Shown here in pieces: positions 35,560 to 44,597 of a DNA stretch of 64,000 bases. The position numbers and the translations under genes are program-made. Source of the stretch: CAZQBY01 sp964592405 [NCBI: uncultured archaeon] (lineage in GTDB: Archaea > Altiarchaeota > Altiarchaeia > JAFGQM01); the NCBI GenBank assembly GCA_964592405.1, contig CAZQBY010000007.1, positions 1 to 64,000 on the forward strand, written 5' to 3'. Position 1 is the first letter of the stretch. Each line of letters opens with the position of its first letter. The notes under the pieces are model-generated. The model had not been told where the DNA came from, did no database searches, and saw nothing but the letters and a program-made list of their open reading frames with translations.

Positions 35560-36534
35560 ATGGTGGAAGCGGAGACCTATCAGAAAGCAGGAGCCCTCTT
35601 CGAAAAAGTCATAGATAATGTTAGGAAGCGCATAATTGGGCAGGATGAAATTGTGGAGCAGATGATAATTGCTATAATAACTGGCGGCCATGCCCTGTTG
35701 GAAGGGTATCCGGGCCTTGGTAAGACTATGATGGTTAGGACTCTAGCAGAGACTATGGATCTGAAATTCAGCAGAGTGCAATGTACACCAGATCTGATGC
35801 CCTCTGATATAACCGGAACTTATGTCATAGAGGAGGACCCTAACACAGGCAAGAAAACATTTCAGTTTCAGGAGGGTCCAGTGTTCTCAAACGTGGTACT
35901 GGCTGACGAGATAAACAGGGCGACCCCCAAGACACAATCCGCCCTGTTGGAGGCCATGCAGGAGAAACAGGTAACTGTTGGTAATAAAACCTTCCCTCTT
36001 GAGATGCCCTTCTTTGTGCTGGCCACGCAGAATCCCATAGAGATGGAGGGTACATACCCCCTACCGGAAGCACAACTAGATCGCTTCTTGCTCAAGCTTA
36101 TGGTAAACTACCCAAGTTTTGAGGATGAGAACAGGGTGGTTGAATTATATACAGGTGAGGAGATTCCACAGGTAGGGCGGGTACTCAACAAGGATATTAT
36201 ATTGGATCTTGGCCGGTTGGTCAGGATGATGCCAATTTCCAATGATTTGAGAGAGTATGTTATGAGGATAGTTGTAGCCACAAGACCCGGAAAGGAGAAC
36301 AAGACTGCAAGCAGATATCTGGACTATGGAGCTTCCTCCAGAGCGGGTATTGGCATAGTTTTATCAGCCAAAGCACGTGCTCTTCTGCACGGAAACAATT
36401 TCGTGAGCAAGGCAGATATTGAAGTAATGGCTTTTCCAGTCCTGCGACATCGTCTAATCCTGAATTTTGAATCGGAAAGAGAGGGTATGACAACGGATGA
36501 GGTCATCCGGATGATAATCAGTGAGGTCAAATAG
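35560..36534 (+). CDS. MoxR-family AAA+ ATPase
   Basis: MoxR ATPases act as chaperones for VWA-domain proteins. 324 residues with Walker A GYPGLGKT, Walker B VVLADEIN, sensor 1 in FVLATQNPIEMEGTYPLPEAQLDRF and an arginine-containing lid. The order moxR, DUF58, then VWA membrane proteins is the classic aerotolerance/MoxR arrangement. The start follows a TATA element directly. Substrate is presumably one or more of the VWA proteins downstream. Confidence 0.94.
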   Translation: MVEAETYQKAGALFEKVIDNVRKRIIGQDEIVEQMIIAIITGGHALLEGYPGLGKTMMVRTLAETMDLKFSRVQCTPDLMPSDITGTYVIEEDPNTGKKTFQFQEGPVFSNVVLADEINRATPKTQSALLEAMQEKQVTVGNKTFPLEMPFFVLATQNPIEMEGTYPLPEAQLDRFLLKLMVNYPSFEDENRVVELYTGEEIPQVGRVLNKDIILDLGRLVRMMPISNDLREYVMRIVVATRPGKENKTASRYLDYGASSRAGIGIVLSAKARALLHGNNFVSKADIEVMAFPVLRHRLILNFESEREGMTTDEVIRMIISEVK

Positions 36535-36572
36535 ATTCTTGCATTTTAACCGATCATCCTTAAATTAAAGGG

Positions 36573-37457
36573 ATGATAGACCTCGAATTTATAAAGCAGC
36601 TCAAGAAGCTTGATCTGCTGGCAAAAAGAAAGATAGTTAGCAGTTATGCCGGTGGTCAGCGCTCCATCAAACAGGGACGCGGAATAGAACCTATTGATTA
36701 CAGGGAATACTATCCTGGTGATGACCCGAGGTTTGTTGATTGGAAGGTATACGGCCGGACAGAAAAGCTCTTTATCAAGCGCTTTGAGGAGGAAAGGAGC
36801 CTGACAACACATATCCTCGTAGATGCCAGCAATAGTATGAATTTTGGGAGTGGAAAATACAGCAAATATGATTTTGCATCAATGTTGGCAATTGGTTTTG
36901 CTTATCTTGTGACCAAAGAAAACGAGAAGTTTGCCATTAGCACCTATGCAGATGGACTCAAGGAGGTCATGCAACCAAAGCGTGGCAAGAAGCAGTTCTT
37001 CAAAGCCATTGAGGTTCTCAATGAAGAAAAACTTGGAGGGCTAACAAATCTTGAAGCGGTCGGCAGGAGATATGAGGGTCTGATAAAGAGTAGATCGCTT
37101 TGCATAATTATATCTGATTTCCTCGAGCCGATTGAAACAATACACAAGGGGCTTATGCATCTGGCCAAAAAGTCAAAGAATCTGCTAGTTATTCACTTAG
37201 CTGATCCGACTGAAAAGAAACTGGAGTGGCAGGGGGATATAAAACTATATGATCTAGAAACACAACAGATAAAGAAGATATTTTTCACTCCAAAGATGCG
37301 GCGGGAATACAGCGTAAGGTTTATGGCTCATATTGAGAAAATCAGAAAAATCTGTGATTCCATGGGTGCTGATTTTTTCTCCGTCACCACGGATGAACCG
37401 ATATTTGACATATTCTTCCGGATAACACATCTCACTACCAGAGGACATGCCATATGA
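36573..37457 (+). CDS. DUF58 family protein (MoxR partner)
   Basis: 294 residues containing the DUF58 core, YPGDDPRFVDWKVYGRT, then a VWA-like fold with a DxSxS metal motif in LVDASNSMNF. DUF58 proteins accompany MoxR and bind the membrane VWA partners. The stop overlaps the next ATG in ATGATG. No signal sequence is present, so it is cytosolic. Function beyond complex membership is unknown in archaea. Confidence 0.9.
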   Translation: MIDLEFIKQLKKLDLLAKRKIVSSYAGGQRSIKQGRGIEPIDYREYYPGDDPRFVDWKVYGRTEKLFIKRFEEERSLTTHILVDASNSMNFGSGKYSKYDFASMLAIGFAYLVTKENEKFAISTYADGLKEVMQPKRGKKQFFKAIEVLNEEKLGGLTNLEAVGRRYEGLIKSRSLCIIISDFLEPIETIHKGLMHLAKKSKNLLVIHLADPTEKKLEWQGDIKLYDLETQQIKKIFFTPKMRREYSVRFMAHIEKIRKICDSMGADFFSVTTDEPIFDIFFRITHLTTRGHAI

Positions 37458-39361
37458 TGCCTGAATTCGCCAATCCTTGGGCCCTGTATTTATTGCTTCT
37501 GATTATACCCATCATAATCCTGTATCTGCTCAGACCAAAACCAAGAGATATGCACGTACCGTCCCTGATGTTCATTATGCATATGGAGCGCAGAAAAAGG
37601 TTTCGCTCTTTTTTTAGGAGGATAATACGCGACCCACTTCTGATGTTGCAGCTTGCTGCCATCTCGCTGCTCGTTTTTGCTATGGCAAACCCCTTTTATA
37701 TTACAAAGGAGGTAAAGGATATACGGCAGGATGTTGTGGTTGTTCTAGATGTCTCAGCCTCCATGCAGACATCTGGAAGATTCGCTCAGGCCAAGCAGAC
37801 GGCCCTGTCTGTGGTAGCAGATCTCGGCATGGAGGATAGAATCTCCATAGTACTGGCCGAAAAGATACCAATAGTTTTGCTAAAACAGGGGAGTAAGCCA
37901 GAGGCACAAACCCTGCTTGAAGCAGTGAAACCCGGTGCTACCCCCACTGGTATCGGCGGTGCCATACTCCTCGCCTCTGATCTGATAAAAGACTCTGAAG
38001 TTGAGAAAAGGATAGTTGTCATATCTGATTTTTCCCACTATAGTGGTATTGACCCACTGGCTGCCCAGAAGCAGGCATTCGCGAATGGGATAGGTGTGGA
38101 GTTAATACGGGTTGGTGACAGAGCGACCAATATTGGGATAGTCAACGTGAGAAGCGGGAGAAGTTCAAACTCCTGCTTTATGGATGTGATTGTAAAAAAC
38201 TATGGAAACATAGAAAGTAGTGTCCAGGCAAAATTTTTGCTGGATAACAGTGTGGTTGCTTCTGCTTCCAAAACCATAAGTGGTGGAAGCTCAGACATCT
38301 TTCAATTTTCCGCCCCATGTACGGGAGCCAGACATATGGCTATAACATCTATTTCTTCTGCAGATGATCTGAGTGTTGATAACAGGGCATATGCAGTGAT
38401 AGAGGAAGTTGCTGAGTGGGATGTTCTGCTGATAAGAGAGAGGGACAGTGATGAATACATCAGGTATGCCCTTGAGTCCCTAGGAGGTATTAGTATAGAT
38501 GAAACCTATCCGCCAATCTATCCGCAGTCATACAAAGGCTATGATACTGTAATATTCCAAGAATCGGAGGCACAAAACATACTGGGCGGTACCTTCTCTG
38601 AACTAGAGAAATTTGTCAGAGAGGGTGGCAACCTCATAGTTCTCGGATTTGAAGGCTTGGTTAATGTCCAGCCAGAATATTTGGGGGACATCTTACCAAT
38701 TATACCAATAGAGGTATTATACGCAGGGGAAACCCCAACCAAGGTTTTTGACCACCAGATACTAAGAGACCTAGACCTAGACGAAATAATTATAAATAGA
38801 TACATCTATGCTGACGAGAAGGCAGGCTCCGTCACTCCGGTAAGAATCAGAGGAATGCCCTTGATAACCTCGTGGAAACTCGGCAGTGGCAGAGTACTTT
38901 ATTTGGGCATATCAGCAAATGCCAGTTGGAGTGATTTTTATCTTAAGCCTTCATTCCCCATATTCTGGTATGATGTCCTGAGATGGATAAACCAGGATGA
39001 ATCGCTCATAAATGTATACAATTTCAAAACCGGTGAGCAACTGCCCCATCTGTCAGATAGTCTAATAAGAGTCAAAAAGCCATCCGGCGAAATTGTTGAG
39101 GGTGTGGATGTAGTCCTAGACGAGACCGGATTCTATGATATCGAAAATCTGGGGAAAACAATTGCAGCCAGCTTGCTAGATGAGGAGGAGTCCGATGTCA
39201 ACTATCAAATTGAGACGCCTTCAGGTGATATCAGGAGGGGGTATTCAAGGGCCATAGTTAGAGAGGATGTGGTTCACCAGCTGTTCTGGCTCTTGGCCCT
39301 GATAGCCCTCTGTCTTGTAGTTGTAGAATGGTTTTACTATAAAGGGAGGGGCTCGATATGA
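37454..39361 (+). CDS. BatA-like membrane VWA protein
   Basis: 635 residues. The N-terminus has the aerotolerance BatA signature: a membrane helix (8-27), basic stretch, and a second helix (about 63-80). A VWA domain at about 95-225 with MIDAS VLDVSASM follows, then an Ig-like/CARDB-like region, a glutamine amidotransferase-like fold (IFQESEAQNILGGTF, GGNLIVLGFEG), and a final helix near 610-630. Overlaps DUF58 at its start and the next VWA gene at its end. Surface or periplasm-like display of the VWA domain is expected. Confidence 0.88.
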   Translation: MMPEFANPWALYLLLLIIPIIILYLLRPKPRDMHVPSLMFIMHMERRKRFRSFFRRIIRDPLLMLQLAAISLLVFAMANPFYITKEVKDIRQDVVVVLDVSASMQTSGRFAQAKQTALSVVADLGMEDRISIVLAEKIPIVLLKQGSKPEAQTLLEAVKPGATPTGIGGAILLASDLIKDSEVEKRIVVISDFSHYSGIDPLAAQKQAFANGIGVELIRVGDRATNIGIVNVRSGRSSNSCFMDVIVKNYGNIESSVQAKFLLDNSVVASASKTISGGSSDIFQFSAPCTGARHMAITSISSADDLSVDNRAYAVIEEVAEWDVLLIRERDSDEYIRYALESLGGISIDETYPPIYPQSYKGYDTVIFQESEAQNILGGTFSELEKFVREGGNLIVLGFEGLVNVQPEYLGDILPIIPIEVLYAGETPTKVFDHQILRDLDLDEIIINRYIYADEKAGSVTPVRIRGMPLITSWKLGSGRVLYLGISANASWSDFYLKPSFPIFWYDVLRWINQDESLINVYNFKTGEQLPHLSDSLIRVKKPSGEIVEGVDVVLDETGFYDIENLGKTIAASLLDEEESDVNYQIETPSGDIRRGYSRAIVREDVVHQLFWLLALIALCLVVVEWFYYKGRGSI

Positions 39362-41811
39362 TGATGTTGTCCTTCTTCGGAATTGCATTTGAGATTCCTC
39401 TTGTCATCTTCCTGATAATACCGGCACTGCTGGCTTTTGCCTTTGCCAATCGGGATTTACTGCTCAAAAAGAAAAGGAGAAAGATCCACCTCATTGCCAT
39501 AAGGTCGGCAACCATCACAGCCCTGTTCTTGGTGCTTGCCATGCCCTACACGGTTAGGGAGGAAAACATAATGCAGGAGGTGACCTCTGTCCTTATCATA
39601 GATGACAATAGTGACAGCATGGCGGTTTACAGAAGCCTCAATGGAATGGATATCAGGGAGTCTATAGAAGCAATGGTGGGTGATGTGTCAAATATTGGAT
39701 TCATAAACCTGTCCACTAGAAATTACACCGCACTTGGTGATGCCATATATCAGGGTATACTTGGCTCTTCATCCAAGATGATAGACATAATACTCGCAAG
39801 TGACGGCAACAACAACAGGGGAGCGGACATCATTGATATTGCGGCCTTCGCAGCCGAAACAAACACAAGGATATTCCCCGTGTTGCCGGCTCCCACCAAG
39901 AGTGAAGTGTATATAAGCACGATAGCTGGATCCAACAGGATTCCTGTAAACTCCAAATATGCAGGGAGAGTAGTAGTCAAGAAGATCGGAAAGGAAGCAA
40001 ATTATAATCTCCGCATATTCATTGATGAGGAGAAAATATTGGACACGCCGGTCATTCAGAGCACTTCAGCAAAAGAGTTTCAATTTGAGCATATATTCAA
40101 CAGTAAGGGCCCCCACAATATAACTGCAAGGATATCTCCGGACTCCGAGGATATATTCTCACAAAATAATGTCTTCAGCAAGATAGTGAAGGTTGTGGAG
40201 AGACCCAGGATACTGCTAGTTAGCAGGGCAGAAGACTCGCCCCTTCGCCAGGTGCTGGATGAATTTTACAGCGTGGATGTCAGGGACAGCATGCCACAGA
40301 TCCTTGATAGATACGATGGGATAGTTTTGGACAACCAGCCGGCCGGGTCCGTAGTATATCTGGATGAGCTCCGTGATTCCCTGCGCAATGGAGGGGGCCT
40401 GCTTGTGGTTGGCGGCAATAACTCATACAATGATGGCGGATATTATGGGAGTGAATTTGAGAATCTCCTGCCGGTTAGATCCAGTGAAGCACCAAGCAAA
40501 AAAGGCGAACAGATGAACGTCATCATACTGCTGGACATATCCGGCTCTACGGGTGCAATAATGTCTGGTGAGACAAAGATCGACGTGGAGAAAGCAATAG
40601 CAGTGAAGATAATCAGGGAGCTGGCCAAGAAAACCCATATAGGGATCGTGGCCTTTAACTCAGATGCCTTTGTAATCCGGTCGATACAGAAGATTGAAGA
40701 TACCACTGCCTTGGAGGACAGGATATCACGACTGAGCTTTGGAGGTGGAACCTATGTGCTGGTGGGACTTATAAAAGCCAGAGATATGCTGAGGTCCGTA
40801 CAGGGCTCCAGATATATAATCCTGATATCTGACGGTATAACCAACTATCCTGCCCAGGCATTCGAGGAGGCCTCCTCTATGGGGGCGGATGATCTCACTA
40901 TCCATACCATAGGAGTTGGTTTTGATACAGATGCCGCCTTCATGAGGGGCCTCGCACTTCGTGGCAATGGGATATATTTCGAACCGACAGAAACCGAAAG
41001 GATAAAGATAATCTTTGGCGAGTTAGATGAGGGCGGGCAGGAAGAAGGGAGATTCAGCATGATTTTAACGGATACTCATCACTTCATAACCAGGGGGATG
41101 GGCAGCACCAACATCTCAATACATGAGTTTAACAGGATGACAAAAAAGTCCAGCGCACGGGTGCTGGCCACTACACAGGATATGCAACCACTTCTGACTG
41201 TATGGAGGTTTGGACTTGGCAGGGTTGTAAGCTTGGCAGTAGATGATGGATCGGAATGGGCCACCAGTCTCTATACTGAAGGCAACTCAAAGCTGGTCTC
41301 ATCAATGATAAACTGGATAGTCGGGGATCCGGACATGGAAGAGGGACTCCACATAGATTGTACTGATACGCGTGTAGGAGAGGAGACTCCTGTTATAATC
41401 TCCGCAGAGGCTGAATACCCCGCCGTGAGTATGGGTGGGGAGGACATCAGTCTGGGCCGCCTTGACGAAAAAAAATATTTCTTCACTTATTATCCGGAAC
41501 GCCCGGGATTTGAAACAGTCCAATCTGACGGAAAATCCTGCATTATGGCTGTTAACTATCCTGAGGAATACAGCGAATTTGAGGTAAAGAGAGATTTACT
41601 GGCAGCCCTAGCAAACATAACCAAGGGAAAGATGTATCATCTCGACAATATGGCTGAACTGATCAACGACCTCTCCAGGCAGGTGAGAACGGAGTCCACA
41701 GGTGTGGAGACAAAAAAGATCAACATGCAGCTCTGGTTTACGTTTGTTGCAATCATGTTATTCTCCATAGATGTTATCATAAGGAGGGTGGGTGAAATAA
41801 GGAAGAAGTAG
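39358..41811 (+). CDS. Membrane protein with two VWA domains and amidotransferase-like fold
   Basis: 817 residues. After two helices (9-30 and 45-62) comes a first VWA-like fold with a DxSxS-type site (DDNSDSM), then a beta-rich region, a glutamine amidotransferase-like segment (NGGGLLVVGGNNSYN), and a second, fully canonical VWA (LLDISGSTG, FGGGTYVLVGL, LISDGITNYP). A helix near 793-812 ends the protein. Two VWA domains in one Bat-type protein is uncommon. The AMP-like tandem with the previous gene suggests a heteromeric complex driven by MoxR. Confidence 0.82.
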   Translation: MMMLSFFGIAFEIPLVIFLIIPALLAFAFANRDLLLKKKRRKIHLIAIRSATITALFLVLAMPYTVREENIMQEVTSVLIIDDNSDSMAVYRSLNGMDIRESIEAMVGDVSNIGFINLSTRNYTALGDAIYQGILGSSSKMIDIILASDGNNNRGADIIDIAAFAAETNTRIFPVLPAPTKSEVYISTIAGSNRIPVNSKYAGRVVVKKIGKEANYNLRIFIDEEKILDTPVIQSTSAKEFQFEHIFNSKGPHNITARISPDSEDIFSQNNVFSKIVKVVERPRILLVSRAEDSPLRQVLDEFYSVDVRDSMPQILDRYDGIVLDNQPAGSVVYLDELRDSLRNGGGLLVVGGNNSYNDGGYYGSEFENLLPVRSSEAPSKKGEQMNVIILLDISGSTGAIMSGETKIDVEKAIAVKIIRELAKKTHIGIVAFNSDAFVIRSIQKIEDTTALEDRISRLSFGGGTYVLVGLIKARDMLRSVQGSRYIILISDGITNYPAQAFEEASSMGADDLTIHTIGVGFDTDAAFMRGLALRGNGIYFEPTETERIKIIFGELDEGGQEEGRFSMILTDTHHFITRGMGSTNISIHEFNRMTKKSSARVLATTQDMQPLLTVWRFGLGRVVSLAVDDGSEWATSLYTEGNSKLVSSMINWIVGDPDMEEGLHIDCTDTRVGEETPVIISAEAEYPAVSMGGEDISLGRLDEKKYFFTYYPERPGFETVQSDGKSCIMAVNYPEEYSEFEVKRDLLAALANITKGKMYHLDNMAELINDLSRQVRTESTGVETKKINMQLWFTFVAIMLFSIDVIIRRVGEIRKK

Positions 41812-41854
41812 AAAAAGATATAAGGTTTAAGTCCCAAACTAAACAAAATAGGGT

Positions 41855-43102
41855 ATGACATTGCTTCTTAAGGGTTGTAGATTCCTGGTCACACAGGATT
41901 TGAAAAAGCGGATATTGGAGAGAGCTGATATCCTGATAGAAGGAACCCATATCGTCAAAATAGGGAAGAATCTGAAGGGAGACCGGACAATAGACTGTTC
42001 TAGATCTCTGGTTATGCCGGGATTGATTAACACACATACTCATATATCCATGGCAACATTTCGTGGGGTTGCAGATGACGTCAGGCTGGAGGAGTTTCTG
42101 AAAAAGACATACAGCATAGACTCAAAACTCAAGAAGAAGGACATTTATATGGGTGCATTATTGGGTTGTCTAGAATCCATAAAATTCGGAACAACATGTT
42201 TTAACGACTTATATTATTGGGAAGATGAAATAGCCAAAGCAGCACTTGAGCTGGGATTGCGCGCAAATTTGGCATGGGCAGTTCTCGACAAGGATAAGAC
42301 TACCCAGAAAGGCGATCCGGTTGATAACTGTGATTCATTTATCAGAAGATGGAAAGGTAAATCCGATCTGATTGTTCCTGAAGTGGGTGTACAGGGAGTC
42401 TATGCTGCCTCAGCTGAGACTTATACGCGCGCAAAAGAGCTATCCGAAAAGCACAACGTTGGAATACATACCCATCTCTCTGAAACGCGCGAGGAGGTCT
42501 ATGACAATGTCAGGCGCTGTGGAAAGCGTCCAGTGGAGTGGTTGGATGGACTGGGTTTTCTGAACGAGCGTTTGACTGCAGCACACTGTGTGTGGATGAC
42601 CAAAAGAGAGATGGATATTATTGCAAACCATGGTGTGAACCCGTCACATAACCCCACATCAAATCTCAAGCTCGCAAGTGGCGGTTTGTGTCCGGTCCCG
42701 GAGCTGCTTGAGCGGGGCGTGAACGTTACCCTCGGAACGGACAGCTGCGCGTCCAATAACAATCTGGACTTGTTCAAGGAGATGAAGCTGGCTGCTCTTC
42801 TCCATAAGAATTCCAAGTGGGATGCAAGTCTTGTCCCAGCACAAACAGCGCTCGATATGGCTACAATTAATGGAGCAAAGGCCCTTGGCATAAATGCGGG
42901 CTCATTAGAGGAGGGCAAGCTGGCCGATATTATAATTATTAATCTGGATAAACCAAATCTCATACCAATGAGGAATGTGGTAAGCAATATTGTTTATTCC
43001 ATGAATGGCAGTGATGTGGATACAAGCATAATAAACGGCAAGGTTGTCATGCTTGGCCATCAGGTGGAGAAGGAATTTAAGATAATTGAGAGACTAACTT
43101 AG
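41855..43102 (+). CDS. Adenosine/S-adenosylhomocysteine deaminase family (MtaD/DadD-like)
   Basis: An amidohydrolase with a metal site in INTHTHISM, HTHLSE and TDSC. 415 residues, normal for the 5'-deoxyadenosine/SAH/methylthioadenosine deaminase family. In methanogens the enzyme makes S-inosylhomocysteine, which the neighbouring hydrolase splits. The next gene, an SAH hydrolase homologue, starts 18 bases after its stop, which strongly supports this linkage. Substrate breadth (deoxyadenosine, MTA, SAH) cannot be told from sequence. Confidence 0.9.
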   Translation: MTLLLKGCRFLVTQDLKKRILERADILIEGTHIVKIGKNLKGDRTIDCSRSLVMPGLINTHTHISMATFRGVADDVRLEEFLKKTYSIDSKLKKKDIYMGALLGCLESIKFGTTCFNDLYYWEDEIAKAALELGLRANLAWAVLDKDKTTQKGDPVDNCDSFIRRWKGKSDLIVPEVGVQGVYAASAETYTRAKELSEKHNVGIHTHLSETREEVYDNVRRCGKRPVEWLDGLGFLNERLTAAHCVWMTKREMDIIANHGVNPSHNPTSNLKLASGGLCPVPELLERGVNVTLGTDSCASNNNLDLFKEMKLAALLHKNSKWDASLVPAQTALDMATINGAKALGINAGSLEEGKLADIIIINLDKPNLIPMRNVVSNIVYSMNGSDVDTSIINGKVVMLGHQVEKEFKIIERLT

Positions 43103-43120
43103 CGAGAAACCAACTTAGCC

Positions 43121-44368
43121 ATGAAATCCCAAGTGAAGTTCCCGGAGCTCACTGAGAAGGGCAGGCTCAAGATAGAGTGGGCCAGGGAGCACATGCCCGT
43201 TCTCGGTCTTGTGAGGAAGAGGTTCAAGAAGGAAAAACCACTGGAGGGGGTAAGGGTCGCTATGGCCCTCCATGTCGAACCAAAGACCTGTGTTCTTGCA
43301 ATGGTGTTAAGAGATGGTGGTGCCAAGGTTGCGATAACAGGCTGCAATCCCCTGACTACACAGGATGATGCAGCGGCGGCCCTGGCTGAAGAAGAGGATA
43401 TTACAGTCCGTTGCTGGAATGGGGAAACAGTAGACGAGTATTACACCAACCTCAATAGTATTCTGAATTGCAAGCCGAATATCACTATAGACGATGGCTG
43501 CGATCTAGTGTCACTTGTGCATACCAAGAGGACGGACCTTCTAAAAGATATAATCGGTGGCTGTGAGGAAACTACAACTGGAATAAACAGGCTCAGGGTC
43601 ATGGAGAGGAAGGGTATTCTCAAGTACCCAATGATAGATGTCAATGATGCCTACACGAAACACATGTTTGACAATAGATATGGCACAGGACAATCAACCA
43701 TTGATGGTGTTTTATCAGCTACGAACCTTCTCCTTGCCGGCAAGAATCTTGTTGTTTGTGGTTATGGCTGGTGTGGTAAAGGTATAGCAATGCGTGCGAA
43801 AGGAATGGGTTGTAAAGTCATAGTGACGGAGGTGGATGAAATCCGGGCTCTTGAGGCACATATGGATGGCTTCCAAGTGATGACTCTGAAGGAAGCGGCC
43901 AGATTGGGTGATGTGTTCATATCTGCTACTGGAAACAAGTATGTCATAAGGGGGGAGCATATGAAGCTCATGAAGGATGGTGCAATCCTGGCGAATGCCG
44001 GACACTTTGACAATGAGATAGAGAAGAGCTATTTGGAAGGTGGTAAGAAGCGGCACATCAGAGAGAACGTCGAAGAGTTTACAGTTGATGGGAAAAAGCT
44101 GTATCTCCTAGCCGACGGAAGGCTAGTGAACCTGGTTGCAGGGCAGGGACATCCAGCCGAAATAATGGATATGTCATTTGCCAACCAAGCACTGGCCACG
44201 GAGTTTTTGGTCAGGAATAAGGGCAAGCTGGAGCCGAAGGTCTACCGCATGCCGGAGGAGATAGACCGAAGCATCGCGAGGCTAAAGCTGAAGAGCCTAG
44301 GCATAAGCATCGACCGGCTCACCGACGAGCAGAATGCCTACCTGAATGAGTGGAAAGAGGGGACGTGA
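43121..44368 (+). CDS. ahcY: Adenosylhomocysteinase (or S-inosylhomocysteine hydrolase)
   Basis: NAD-dependent hydrolase that splits S-adenosylhomocysteine; the Methanocaldococcus homologue acts on S-inosylhomocysteine instead. 415 residues of archaeal short type. Signatures: DDGCDLVSLVH, NNRYGTGQSTIDG-like segment (here DNRYGTGQST), the Rossmann motif VVCGYGWCGKGIA and the ending with KLKSLGISIDRLTDEQ. The adjacent deaminase suggests the inosyl substrate may be the real one here. Shares an operon with the deaminase. Confidence 0.93.
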   Translation: MKSQVKFPELTEKGRLKIEWAREHMPVLGLVRKRFKKEKPLEGVRVAMALHVEPKTCVLAMVLRDGGAKVAITGCNPLTTQDDAAAALAEEEDITVRCWNGETVDEYYTNLNSILNCKPNITIDDGCDLVSLVHTKRTDLLKDIIGGCEETTTGINRLRVMERKGILKYPMIDVNDAYTKHMFDNRYGTGQSTIDGVLSATNLLLAGKNLVVCGYGWCGKGIAMRAKGMGCKVIVTEVDEIRALEAHMDGFQVMTLKEAARLGDVFISATGNKYVIRGEHMKLMKDGAILANAGHFDNEIEKSYLEGGKKRHIRENVEEFTVDGKKLYLLADGRLVNLVAGQGHPAEIMDMSFANQALATEFLVRNKGKLEPKVYRMPEEIDRSIARLKLKSLGISIDRLTDEQNAYLNEWKEGT

Positions 44369-44399
44369 GGTTTTATGCTTTGCTACTCAAATAAATAAA

Positions 44400-44558
44400 A
44401 TGCCTAAGAGGGGAATACCAAAAAAGGCCCGAGACCATATAAAACTTATCTGCCCTAAATGCGGTACTATGATTACGGTCACTAGAAGGCCTGGCATAAG
44501 AAGTGCGAAGTGCCCGGGAAAGGGATGTGGGGAGAGGATAAGAATCCCCAAGAGATAA
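44400..44558 (+). CDS. Small zinc-ribbon protein
   Basis: A 52-residue basic protein with one CPKCG pair and one CPGKGCG pair, that is a zinc ribbon, and Arg/Lys-rich flanks (KRGIPKKARDHIK). The ATG at 44400 is the natural start; an in-frame GTG-type start further up would cut into ahcY. It sits between ahcY and apgM on the same strand. Similar short archaeal ribbons bind RNA or ribosomes; that is inference. Confidence 0.72.
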   Translation: MPKRGIPKKARDHIKLICPKCGTMITVTRRPGIRSAKCPGKGCGERIRIPKR

Positions 44559-44597
44559 GCCTTTCTATTTTTATCAGAAAGCCCCTTAAGTTAAGCG

